A stretch of 64,000 bases of DNA from Ciona savignyi (taxonomy: Eukaryota > Chordata > Ascidiacea > Phlebobranchia > Cionidae), in the NCBI GenBank assembly GCA_000149265.1, contig CH002809.1, forward strand, positions 453,112 to 517,111, read 5' to 3'. Below the pieces are notes generated by a model. The model worked only from the letters and a program-made list of their open reading frames with translations. It ran no database searches and was not told the DNA's origin. This document shows positions 19,892 to 30,223 of this stretch, in pieces. A program made the position numbers and the translations under genes. The number at the start of each line of letters is the position of its first letter. Within the stretch, counting starts at the first letter, position 1.

Positions 19892-22800
19892 ATGAGATTG
19901 ATTTTGTTAGTTCTGTGTTATGTTGTGCAAGTTGTTTTGGTCGAGGCCGATGATCCACCAGGCCACTTGCAACCCATCGGTTCACACATGCCTCCTATGC
20001 ATATCGAAGAAAGGAAAGATTTCCCGAACCCAATCGAGTTTTACGATAATTATGTCGCTCCTGGAAAACCTGTTCTATTCAAAGGGGCAGCGAAACAGTT
20101 TCCAAGTTACAACAACTGGAAAAACGATACTTACTTGAGGTTTGGAGAATAAACCATTGAGTTAATAAATGGTAAAATATACAGTTAAAATAATACGTTT
20201 CATAATTGTGTTGTTTCGGAATTTCACTTTGTTCAATTCCTTCTATGTGGAAAATATGAAATGTAATATCTTAAACATTTCAATATAAATTGTATGCTTA
20301 GTTTACTAAAGGTTTGTTTGTAAATGCTAATTAAAACTTGATTCATTACCCTCATTTTCCAGGGAAAGGTTACGACATTAGTCACTTTACGGACATTGCC
20401 TGAACCCAGCGGATTAATGGCTTCTATCAACTTAAAGGAACGTGTCCATTATATACAACACACTGCAATAGCTGCGCTAACCCTACGGTGGGCACGAGGT
20501 GATCTGACGATTGCCCGTGTGTTAACCCCCTTGGTTTTCTCATTCACAGGGATAAACATGCGAATCCACCGTCATAGGATAATATCTTATCCTATTCTAT
20601 CCTCTCCCAGGGAAAAGTATGGCGGATTAACCGTTATGGCTGAAACTGCAAAGAAAGAAGACCGAAATAATCCTGTCAAACCAATGAATTTCTCAACATT
20701 TCTCTCAATATACGAAGAAGAAGATATATATTTAGTACAAGATGTGGCACCACCTCGCCCTATCACAGGTATAGAGTTGTTTATTTACCGGACATTTTTC
20801 ACCTTCCTATAAAGATCGTCCAATTATTTGTCAAAATTTTAAGATTACCGTGCAAGGTCTTATAGACAAAATAAGTTTACACCATCCTGTTAAAGATGTA
20901 CAGTTGTGAGGCTGAATGGTTAATCGCGACCGATACATATACCGACTGATACAAAAACGGTCCAAGTGACGAGCCTATCATGGGTTCGAAACTTGGCTCG
21001 GTAAAAAAATGTATTTTGAACTATAGTACCCTTCTTTGGCCGAACGGTTAACATGACCAATACAGATGCCGAATTGACTCTTTAACATTTCGTTTGTGAC
21101 TAAAAAAACGAACTTTATAACGAGCCCATTATGGTTTCGAAACATAGCTCGGCAATACAAACAAAAATTTATATGTTTAACTATGTGTTTTACAGAGGAA
21201 ATGTTTGTTCCAAAATCGTTGTTGTGTCGCGGGTTTATGGATTTTCTAAACATGGCGTTGTTGTGGTTTTCATCTGGTGGCACCAAATCTGTTCTTCACA
21301 ACGATTCGTTCGAAAACATCAACTGTCTTTTTGATGGAACGAAGGAACTTATTATGATTGACAGGGTTGGTAGGATAATAATGATGTTTTTGTCCGGCCG
21401 GTTAGTCTGGCGGTTATGTGCGTCTTCTTTCAATCGAAAGGTTGCAGGTGCGAAACTGGTCGCTACCAAGTCGGTTGTGTCCTTGGGCAAGGTACTTTAC
21501 GTACATTGCCTGAAACAAGCGGATTAATGGGTCCTACCAAATTGAAGGAACGTGTCTATCATATATACAACACACTGCAATAGCTACGGTAACCCGACGG
21601 TGAGCGCGAGGTGATCTGACGATTGCTCGTGTGTTAACCCCGTTGGTTTTCCCATTCACCGGATAAACATGAATATCTTATCCTATGCTATTCTTATGAA
21701 ATATACTTGTCAACACTGAGTGTTTGGTAACAGAAACACAAAGAACTTGTGCCAATTGATCATTTGGAAAGAGGATACAGCTTTGTCGATGTGGAGCGAG
21801 TAGATATGTACAAATACCCAACATTGTCTAAACTACCGTGGTACATCGCTAATATGGATACTGGAGATTGCTTGTACATACCGAGAAAGTATTTGTTTAA
21901 TAAGTTTTGGAATAACATGCAATTAAAAACTTTTATCCGCAGCTGGTACCATCACGTGAAATCGTCACTTACACGAAACTTGGCCATCAACGTTGTGGTG
22001 GCTGTTTCGTAGCGAACTTANNNNNNNNNNNNNNNNNNNNNNNNNNNNNNNNNNNNNNNNNNNNNNNNNNNNNNNNNNNNNNNNNNNNNNNNNNNNNNNN
22101 NNNNNNNNNNNNNNNNNNNNNNNNNNNNNNNNNNNNNNNNNNNNNNNNNNNNNNNNNNNNNNNNNNNNNNNNNNNNNNNNNNNNNNNNNNNNNNNNNNNN
22201 NNNNNNNNNNNNNNNNNNNNNNNNNNNNNNNNNNNNNNNNNNNNNNNNNNNNNNNNNNNNNNNNNNNNNNNNNNNNNNNNNNNNNNNNNNNNNNNNNNNN
22301 NNNNNNNNNNNNNNNNNNNNNNNNNNNNNNNNNNNNNNNNNNNNNNNNNNNNNNNNNNNNNNNNNNNNNNNNNNNNNNNNNNNNNNNNNNNNNNNNNNNN
22401 NNNNNNGACCCTGTTGAGAATTGGACTATCCTATATACACACTACAATAGCTCCCGGTAACCTGACGGTGGGCGCTAGGTGATCTGACGATTGCCCGTGT
22501 GTTAACCCCTTGGTTTTCCCATTTACAGGGATAAACATGAATATCCTATCCTATCCCTATCATATCCTATCTATTATTTCAAATTTAATGGATTCTATTG
22601 GAAAATCGGAGACTCGGGTATTATGCGTTAAAAGCAATGATATTTTGTTATTCATGTCAAGTTTAGATATGAAATAAAGTTAATCATTTTTATTAACCAC
22701 GTCTAACATAACTTGGACATGCTCTTATTTGGGAGTCGATTGGTATAAAAAGTCACTAGAAAAGGCAATTAACAATGATTAGATCTACATTTAGTACAAT

Positions 22801-23827
22801 TGCCTGAATACCATATTTTCCTTGTGTATCTTAAGTTAGACCTATACCACGAAAAATACTAATTGCTTACCGGCGAGAGCCAACTTCCAAATTGATAAAC
22901 AAAAAAAGATTTGTTGATATAACAATTTCCTTTTCAGCGTCATATTCGACAAAGTGTTTGAAGAAAGTAACTCAACAACATCTACCAACCTGTTGAAATC
23001 CGTCATTCCTTTACTTTCCTCGGATATGACAAGAGATGACAGAATACAATACTTAACGGTTCGTAATCCAAGAACATATCATTGCCAATGGCAGTATAAA
23101 TTGTACTGTAGTTACCAATGGCGGTGTAAATTGTACCTAAGTTACCAATGGCAGTATAAATTGTACCGTAGTTACCAATGGCGGTGTAAATTGTACCGTA
23201 GTTACCAATGGCAGTATAAATTGTACCGTAGTTACCAATGGCGGTGTAAATTGTACCGTAGTTACCAATGGCAGTATAAATTGTACCGTAGTTACCAATG
23301 GCAGTATAAATTGTACTGTAGTAGTACTAAACGTTAGGAATTTTGTATATTTACCAGACCACCTGCTGTACGTATACTCAAAGTTTTACACTTCCGCTAA
23401 ACTAGCGAAGTATTTATATGTTGTGAATCATACCCCACACACTGCAATAGCTCCAGTAACCCGACAGTAGGCGCGAGGTGATCTGACGATTGCCCGTGTG
23501 TTAACCCCTTGGTTTTCCCAACCACGGGGATAAACATGAATATCCTACCCTATCCTTATATATTCAATATTTATTTGGTCTAACACTTCTGCTTAATTAA
23601 CTGCGGCTCTTGCCACAAGGATTGGTCGAAACGTTTCCATTTTATCAAAATAACATCTTTCTATTTTGTAGAAACTGAAAAGGTATTTTACGGAGGCTGA
23701 CACTAATGAAGACAGTTTGTTGACACGCGAAGAAGTAGAAGCCTCTAGCGTCGAAATATTATTGCCGTTTTTAAAAAAAGGAGCCGAAAAAGAGTTGATA
23801 AATGAATACCAAAAAGATGAACTTTAA
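19892..23827 (+). CDS. ER-lumenal JmjC (cupin_8) oxygenase, copy C, gap in exon 5
   Basis: Exons 19892-20139, 20611-20768, 21196-21365, 21734-21888, 21943-gap, 22938-23058 and 23672-23827. Start chosen at MRLILL: the upstream in-frame codons are not shared with copy B, where a predicted acceptor AG lies just before the ATG. HND, the 2OG Lys and WYHHV are present. Exon 5 runs into the 386-N gap and has one extra G near 21985 relative to copies A and B, which breaks the frame just before the gap; poor sequence there is the simplest reason. Exons 6 and 7 are strongly diverged from A and B but keep identical lengths and phases (exon 6 is 121 nt). The EF-hand loop is DTNEDSLLTREE and the protein ends in canonical KDEL. 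Confidence 0.82.
20383..20603 (+). mobile_element. SINE-1, 5'-truncated, at the exon 2 acceptor of JmjC copy C
   Basis: Flanked by near-identical sequences TTTTCCAGGGAAAGGT (20355-20370) and TCTCCCAGGGAAAAGT (20603-20618). These look like a target duplication containing the splice acceptor. The pyrimidine tail runs directly into the acceptor now used. Confidence 0.85.
20905..21013 (+). mobile_element. SINE-2, JmjC copy C intron 2
   Basis: tRNA-like: A-box side GGCTGAATGGTTAATCGCGA, B-box side GGGTTCGAAACTTGGC, short A tail. About 108 bp. Confidence 0.75.
21393..21690 (+). mobile_element. SINE-1, JmjC copy C intron 3
   Basis: Same insertion as 7640-7936, with the same flanks AATAATGATGTTT. 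Confidence 0.9.
22021..22406. other. Assembly gap, 386 N
   Basis: Run of N inside exon 5 and intron 5 of JmjC copy C. Confidence 1.
22425..22572 (+). mobile_element. SINE-1 fragment after the gap
   Basis: 3' half with (TATCC)n tail; its 5' part may be in the gap. Confidence 0.75.
23079..23328 (+). repeat. 30-bp minisatellite (60-bp higher-order unit) in intron 6 of JmjC copy C
   Basis: About eight 30-bp units based on GTTACCAATGGCAGTATAAA with TTGTACCGTA. Units with GCAGTATAAA and GCGGTGTAAA alternate, giving a 60-bp dimer. It begins about 20 bp after the exon 6 donor. Because 30 is divisible by three it stays open as a decapeptide repeat, but it lies in the intron. Confidence 0.9.
23421..23557 (+). 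mobile_element. SINE-1 3' fragment, JmjC copy C intron 6
   Basis: 5'-truncated; starts in the ACACACTGCAATAGCTCC region and ends in TATCCTACCCTATCC. Confidence 0.8.
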
Positions 23828-24209
23828 GTTTTTCATCCACGTTTTTCAAAAGTAATCTTATGGCATAATAAGAGCGATTGGTATTTAACCTTTATCACTT
23901 TATATCCTATACACGTAAGATATTGAAATGCTTTGAATAAATAATTCATTCGGGGCTTATTGTAGCCATTATGCTTATAGCTGTTACAAGTTTTTAAGTA
24001 TTTTTATTGTCCCAAAGCCATTCGAAAAATCGTGATTGAAATATATTCAATCTTTTATTGTTGATTATGGTGGAATTGGCTACCCTGATCTCAAATCCAC
24101 GTGATGCCTGACTTCAAGTGTTTTTTGATAAGCAAATTTCAGATGGTTGTTATTAAAACCAATTAATATTCAAATCATTGCGAACTGGCCCTCCAGTAAC
24201 ATGCCCAAT

Positions 24210-24795
24210 GAACTTGCCACAGAGGATTCTTATGTATTAAAAATCGCTTTTACTGAAGCTATATTTGATACATTCCTATGCAAACGCTTTTGCGGTCGGT
24301 ATAACTGATGGGTTATGTATACACACTTTACCTTTAGAAAGTTCATATCTACTATACTTTTTATATTATTTGCAAAACTCATTAACTTTGCCTTTATAAA
24401 CACTTCGTAAGCGAGGTATATTTACCAGTAAAAACGTACAAGCTAAATAACATTTAATTCTGTGTCGCCTACCACAGTATATAACACAAATTTAGAATCG
24501 TGAACTTGCGACCGGGGATTCTTATGTATTTAAAATCGCTTTTACTGAAGCTATATTTGATGCATGCTTGTGCAAACGCTTTTGCGGTCGGTATAACTGA
24601 TTGGTTATGTATACACACTTTACTACCTTAAGAAAGTTCATATCTACTATACTTAATATTTTATTTGCGAAACTCATTAACTTTGCCTTTATTAACACTT
24701 CGTAAGCGAGGTATTTACCAGTAAAAACGTATTAGCTAAATCACATTTAATTCTGTGTCGCGTACCACAGTATATAACACAAATTTAGAATCGTA
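24210..24795 (+). repeat. 292-bp tandem direct duplication
   Basis: Two adjacent copies offset by 292 bp (GGATTCTTATGTATT at 24224 and 24516), differing by scattered substitutions and small indels. Lies between JmjC copy C and the next gene; no coding potential seen. Confidence 0.85.
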
Positions 24796-25201
24796 TTACA
24801 ATTTTAAAAGGGAGGTAAATCCACCGCAGGAAATGATTGTGGCTGAAGCAGCAGGTTTAAAGCTTAAACATGACTTGAGTTGAATATGGAAAATCGTTAT
24901 TCATTGTATTTCGTTACAGAACAGCATACAAGAGAGCATAGTAAGCTGTGTTTTTTGGAGAAAATGTAAATATGTTACAATGTGTTAGCTTCGTAATTGT
25001 ATTTGTACGTTAATTACCTCTTGATCAACGTTTATAACAATCACATGTCGCTCTTATTTATCCCGCTTAAACCTGTTAGACGTTATCGCCTATTTTCCAA
25101 TATATGACTGTGGTAGAGCAATGTTTTGAGAGAAGTTGTGTTTTATACAAACGTTAAGCTTACTACAGATTATCGAGAACCCCGCTTAAAGCATAAAGGG
25201 A

Positions 25202-26170
25202 TTAGGGTCTCAGTTGAAAAATATCCGGCGGCGGTAATGGAAATGGGGAATGAGAAGAGTGATCGGTGGATTGAAAACCATCGTTATTTCGTGCGGATTC
25301 CAATCGAAAGCTGCCACAAAACGAAACAGATGGAGTTGGGACCCCGCTGTCGTATTGACCGTTGTTACATAGGCTTTGGTTGGGCGGTGGAGTTTCTGCA
25401 CGGGAAGCATCACTTTGCTTCTTTGTTTCTTGTATGAACGCTAATACAGAACTTGCGTCCCATTTTGCTCGTGGTATCATTTGCGTGCGTGGGTAGCTGT
25501 TTAACTGACTGCGAAAATCATGCATTCCAAGCTCTCCTACCGGTAGCATGAAGTTTTTGTAATAACTGTTTTCCCCCGCGAAGGATTTCGGGCGTTCGGC
25601 GTACATACTACGGCTGCGTCTTAGATTAAGGTCGGTGTTGGCTGAATTTGTCTTTGCCGCGCTCTGGCAGCGTAAGACTTTGTTCCCTAGTCGTTTCATT
25701 TCCCCCTTCTGTCGTATGGCTAATTTCCGGTCGTATTTTGAGCTGGAAATCACGCTGCCACATCGCTTGCAACATTTCTTTTCCGCTGTTCTGCGTTTTG
25801 TTTGCACAACTGGCGATGTAGGTTCGCTGGCGCTGATGTACCGCAGTGATGGTAGCGCCATCCCCGTTTTGTAGGAATCCTCGTTCTCACCGTTTGAAAC
25901 TGATTCTTTCTCATCTTCTGAGCGCACAGAGATGCACGCTGTACTTCCGTATAGCGGTTCGCACATGCTTTGGTTTCTCCGCACAAACAGGTGAATATTT
26001 AACAATTGTTTCCTCGACACGGGCGGTCGATTTCTCTCGCAGCATTGCGCGATTATCCAAAGAATAAGCAATCCGAACAGAAACAAAACACCAGCCGCAC
26101 AGCTGTATATCACAGTCGACGATATGGGTGCCATAGGGCGCCATGCGTCGCTTTGTGTTACAGCTTCCAT
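25202..26170 (-). CDS. Unrecognised single-pass membrane protein, 322 aa
   Basis: Single-exon frame from ATG 26170. About 19 polar residues come first, then a strong transmembrane segment (about 20-41), Cys-Cys, then a 280-residue basic, Ser- and Pro-rich tail presumed cytoplasmic. The tail has a CCKRC cluster and RRSRS-type sites. There is no signal peptide, so a signal-anchor topology fits. In-frame codons upstream of the ATG are open back to a predicted acceptor at 26219, next to the stop codon of the CUB gene upstream. It may therefore be a second cistron, or the true cytoplasmic part of the CUB receptor separated by an undetected splice or sequence error. I do not recognise the family. 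Confidence 0.65.
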   Translation of the reverse strand: MEAVTQSDAWRPMAPISSTVIYSCAAGVLFLFGLLILWIIAQCCERNRPPVSRKQLLNIHLFVRRNQSMCEPLYGSTACISVRSEDEKESVSNGENEDSYKTGMALPSLRYISASEPTSPVVQTKRRTAEKKCCKRCGSVISSSKYDRKLAIRQKGEMKRLGNKVLRCQSAAKTNSANTDLNLRRSRSMYAERPKSFAGENSYYKNFMLPVGELGMHDFRSQLNSYPRTQMIPRAKWDASSVLAFIQETKKQSDASRAETPPPNQSLCNNGQYDSGVPTPSVSFCGSFRLESARNNDGFQSTDHSSHSPFPLPPPDIFQLRP

Positions 26171-26214
26171 TCCACCCGACAGCGAATGATTTCCTTGTAT
26201 TGTATGATAAACCT

Positions 26215-28879
26215 TCAGCTGAAACCGTTAATACGGGACTGTTGCCCTCTGTGAAAGGATGTCGATTTCCTAAAAAATAAAAAATATCAAACGCTGAGTG
26301 TTTACATAAGGCGTATATGGGTATGCAGCATTGGTATAACACTTACCTTGATCCAAGATGAATAAATCCAACAATTGATAATAAAGCCGCACAACTTGTT
26401 GCTGTGACTGCAATCAGTACAATTTGCCACGGGTATAGACTTGAATCGCTGAAAGTAAAGTTAGAAATGACTTCAGTTTTTATTCACGTTATTAAAGTTA
26501 ATAATATAATGTTTTAACTTACATCTTTGTAGGTAAGATTTTCTGACGATAGTCGTTTACTCCCGCGTTGGGACGAATTTCGAATGCGTTAATATTCTCA
26601 GACTGATCGTTTGCTTGATCTGTTGGACTTCTTGAATATATGGTTTCAACAGAAGTTGTGCTTCTTGTGTTTCTTGCCGACGATACCACTTCCTTGGTTA
26701 GTTCAGCTGTACTTTGCGTCGAAGCTATACTTGTTACTGTAATCAAAACCACGTGTATTAAGAATCCTATCACATGCGGTAATACACCAAATGAGGCCTT
26801 ACCGTTCACATGGGAAACAGTGCTGGACTCTGTGGTTTGTGGTACGGTCGTTACGGGAAAAGTAGTTGTGGTTTGATAAGCAGTGCTTGGTTGCTTTACC
26901 ACTGCAAGTAAAACAAAATTGAGGCTATGAAGCACAGTTCTACAGGTTACGTACATAGTCTCAGTTTAAAGTACTGTGCATGAACTCTTGTTATATTCAT
27001 TTATTTTGCTGGTATCTGCTTCGGTAAGAAAGGTCAGATTTGTGTGTGTTTGAAGGTACTTAAACAAGACTAGAACAGTATTGAAAATTAGATTGTTTAA
27101 AAGTTATTAATATTTGACTGACATTGAATATCTGGAAATGTATCTTAGCTTCCCATTCGTTAAACTCGTCGCGAAAACTATTTAAGTATTTATGTTACAC
27201 CGTTTCAGTCTTGGTACGTAACATGGGTCTTGGCAAACAAATTAAATCGTGTAAGTGGCGTATTCATTTTCCTGTCGGCCCACGTCGCATAAATATTAAT
27301 GTCGGGAACTTGTTAATAATTAATTCCGAGTGACGCCATTTGCATTAGTCATCGTAAACACTGCGATACTGTGAAATTATCCCGACATTAGAATTCGAAT
27401 GCTAGCCATAGTATCATATATACAATGAAACGCCCTCTGTCGCGCTTTCGTCATTTTATTGCCACTGGCTATACGCCCGCCCGCCGCGATTGTTACGTCA
27501 TACTAACTACAATTATGTTACGAATAGTTGACTAGCCGTTATTATGAAATGTACTATTTTTAAATATAAAAATGCGATAAAGTGTACCAAAATTTTTAAA
27601 TATTAAAAGGTGAACGTGAAATGTACCATTTTTAAAATATAAAAAAGGCGTTCTAACGCGTGTATACGTTTCTGGATTTCATTATGGCAACGTTCACATG
27701 AAACTATCGATCCAATAAGCGTAATTTGGTATCGGACGATCAAGTATTGTCGATATTTCGGATACAAACAGACGCATCTTTGGCCTGGTGTTCGTCAGTC
27801 AACCTACCGCGATAAGCAATACGAAACCCTTCCCTCGAATCAGCACTGTCGCTCACAAATCGGATGTGAACTAAGTTCCCCCGAGATCTCGCGACTTCGC
27901 TTGTTGGGGAACAATATCGTCTCGGTGAGGTGCCAACTATGTGAGATATCTCCACGTAATCGAACCTGAAATGACCGAAATAGTAAGCAAACAATATTAG
28001 AACCCTAAATAACCAAAGAAAAATAACCAAAACCAAAGAAAAATAACCAAAATAAATAACCAAATAGTTAATACCCTAAATAACTAAAGAAACAATATTA
28101 GAACCCCAAATAACCAAAATATAAAAAGCTAAACCACAAAACAAAATGATTAACCAAAGAGTTAATAACCAAAGAAAAATAACCAAACCAAAGAAAAATA
28201 ACCAAAGAGTTAATAACCTAAATAACCAAAGAAACAATATTAGAACCCTAAGTGACCAAACAGTTGGCGATTTGAGTCAAATAGAAGAACTTACAAACAC
28301 AACGTCGAAGTTTCAATTTGAATATCAATAAAACGAAGTTCTATGACGTCATCAGAATTCGGTGTTCGGATTAACCAATCACAACGCGATCTCTCGGGAT
28401 ACCGAATCGGGTAGTTTGGTGACTCTATTACTCCTGAATCGTAATGGTGGAAAGATTAAAGTACCTTGGAGACCCTTTTAACTTCATATAATTTAACTGG
28501 CACTTCTGTAACTCTATCTGCATTCGTGCTTAAAACATGTTTAGTGTTATCGCTTCGCTGAACACGTGGTATCAAGCACTACTGTATAAGCAATATAAAC
28601 ACACCAAACGATATATTATCACAGTTTTATGAATTTAAATTATAAAAAATGCCTGACACCAATAACGACTAGTCTGATATATCACCTTAAAATACATACA
28701 CGCGGGTATTCGGAATCACTACGTATTTGAGAAAAATGACATAAATATAGTTTTTCAAATTAAATTAAATTACCTTTGCGTCTGTTGACGATTACTCCCC
28801 CACAAATGCTGTCGTTGTTATCATGCTCGAGTCCCCAACCTAAATTGAATGTAAGTACCAATTGACGTTGGTTGGCCAT
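26215..28879 (-). CDS. CUB-domain membrane protein
   Basis: Exons (descending) 28879-28774, 28433-28295, 27965-27808, 26901-26523, 26448-26347 and 26269-26215 join in phase to 312 aa. One CUB domain (about residues 26-134) has all four Cys (26, 53, 81, 100), SPNYP, DYVE and GFRIAY. A Thr/Ser-rich linker with a hydrophobic stretch (174-194) follows, then a transmembrane segment (about 266-291) and a short basic tail. The N-terminus is uncertain: ATG 28879 follows an in-frame stop and gives only a weak signal peptide, while an acceptor at about 28846 (TTTAG, then GTTGGGG) could join unseen upstream exons. Introns hold AACCAAA-type repeats. CUB proteins are usually extracellular binding receptors; the ligand is unknown. 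Confidence 0.78.
28005..28258 (+). repeat. AACCAAA/AAATAACC-type simple repeat
   Basis: Degenerate tandem array of 7-12-bp units (AACCAAAGAAAAATAACC variants) filling most of the intron between the second and third exons of the CUB gene. Confidence 0.85.
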
Positions 28880-30223
28880 TATTATAAGTTAATTGTAGGT
28901 GCTTTGCACGGTGTGTGTATGCCGTCGAGTTGTACTCTTGAGATTTCGATCTGAGCACTACTTACAAATGAGTGCCACATTTTGAGTAATCCACGGCTGA
29001 TATTAAATTAAGAACTAAAATTTAGATATTGATCGGTAGAGTTAACACAACAACTTAATTTAAATCACTTCAAAAATGACGGCATGAAAAGAATTTTGCA
29101 CTTACATTTCGTATTCATTGAAGTTGTAGTTATTGTCCAGCTCCATAATAAATAAATCCAGTTCCTACCGCCGTTAAAAATCATCTTTAATTTGCCTGCT
29201 TAGTACGACCGGTATAACGTGCTGCTTCTGCGGGATATGCGACCGTCGTTTGAAACCCGAGAGTCTAATATTCTCTTTTGCTTATGATTCACCGAAACCG
29301 ACTTCTGCTTGGGCGAGCGCGTGAAAGAAAGTATAAGCCATCTAGAATGGAAAGCGACTTATGAGTGGTCATCAAGGTAAACAGATAAAGCAATCGTCGC
29401 CCGATAGTTACACTTACGGCTTATTCAATCGTTTCAATTGAAATTTACTCAAGGGCCATAACAAGTAGCACTTCTCGCTTCACTGCAGGAGGCCTTCTTA
29501 ACCAGGTGCGAGTTGGCCCAACGAATATCTCCAGTTTTCAAGAAGAATTAAAGACACAGCATTTGTTGTTATTCGCTATTACCACAATATGGAAAATAAC
29601 AACTATTTTGCCCGAAGCTATTTATCACTGTAAGACGGAAATTGCAGGTTTGTGAAGTAAAATGTCATGCGGTTAAAACAAATGGAAAAATGTATGGGGA
29701 AGGATAATAAAATAATGTTTGTCCCCGTGGTAAACCGCACGGGATTTATATCACAGGTTCAATTGTCAAATAACTTTACGACCACCGCCTGGTTACCGAA
29801 GCTATTGCGGTGTGTTGTGTAGGATTGAGACGGTCCTTTAATTTGGTAGAACCATTAAACGCGAAATTCGCAAGGACACACTCGATTAGAATTAGATAGT
29901 GACCAGTTTTAAATCTGCAACCCTTCGCCTAAAAGACGGCACCGGCTTATTTGGTCAGTAAATGCAAATGTAATTTACAAATCCAGAATAATTGTTACGT
30001 AATTTTAACTAAACTTAACACAAACGTGAAGTAACGTAGGCCACATGCCAATGTTTGGAAACGAAGTTAATAATTTCCGCGAAAGCTCATACACTGTGGT
30101 TAATGCACGCTCGACTAGCAACAATGCGCGTCGTCTTAATGTCTGTACCACGATAGAACCAACCAACTACTGAAAAGTACAGTACTGCATATTGTTTTGT
30201 AGAAATCAAGCTAGGCGGTGAAA
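28880..30223. other. Divergent intergenic region between the CUB gene and THNSL2
   Basis: Head-to-head spacer that must hold both promoters. Possible extra minus-strand exons of the CUB gene end in GTAAGT donors near 29107 and 28968, but their phases do not join the confirmed exons. A degenerate SINE-1 lies at 29701-29958. An acceptor-like TTTTGTAG at 30194-30201 precedes the THNSL2 ATG by 22 nt. Confidence 0.5.
29701..29958 (-). mobile_element. Degenerate SINE-1 upstream of THNSL2
   Basis: GTCCCCGTGG, GGTTACCGAAGCTATTGCGG and TTAATTTGGTAGAACC landmarks. Confidence 0.65.

Noticed and set aside
23079..23328. CRISPR-like array
   Set aside because: Units are contiguous without unique spacers and the context is eukaryotic.
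22954..23337. 127-aa repeat-rich ORF as a gene
   Set aside because: It is exon 6 read through its donor into a minisatellite.
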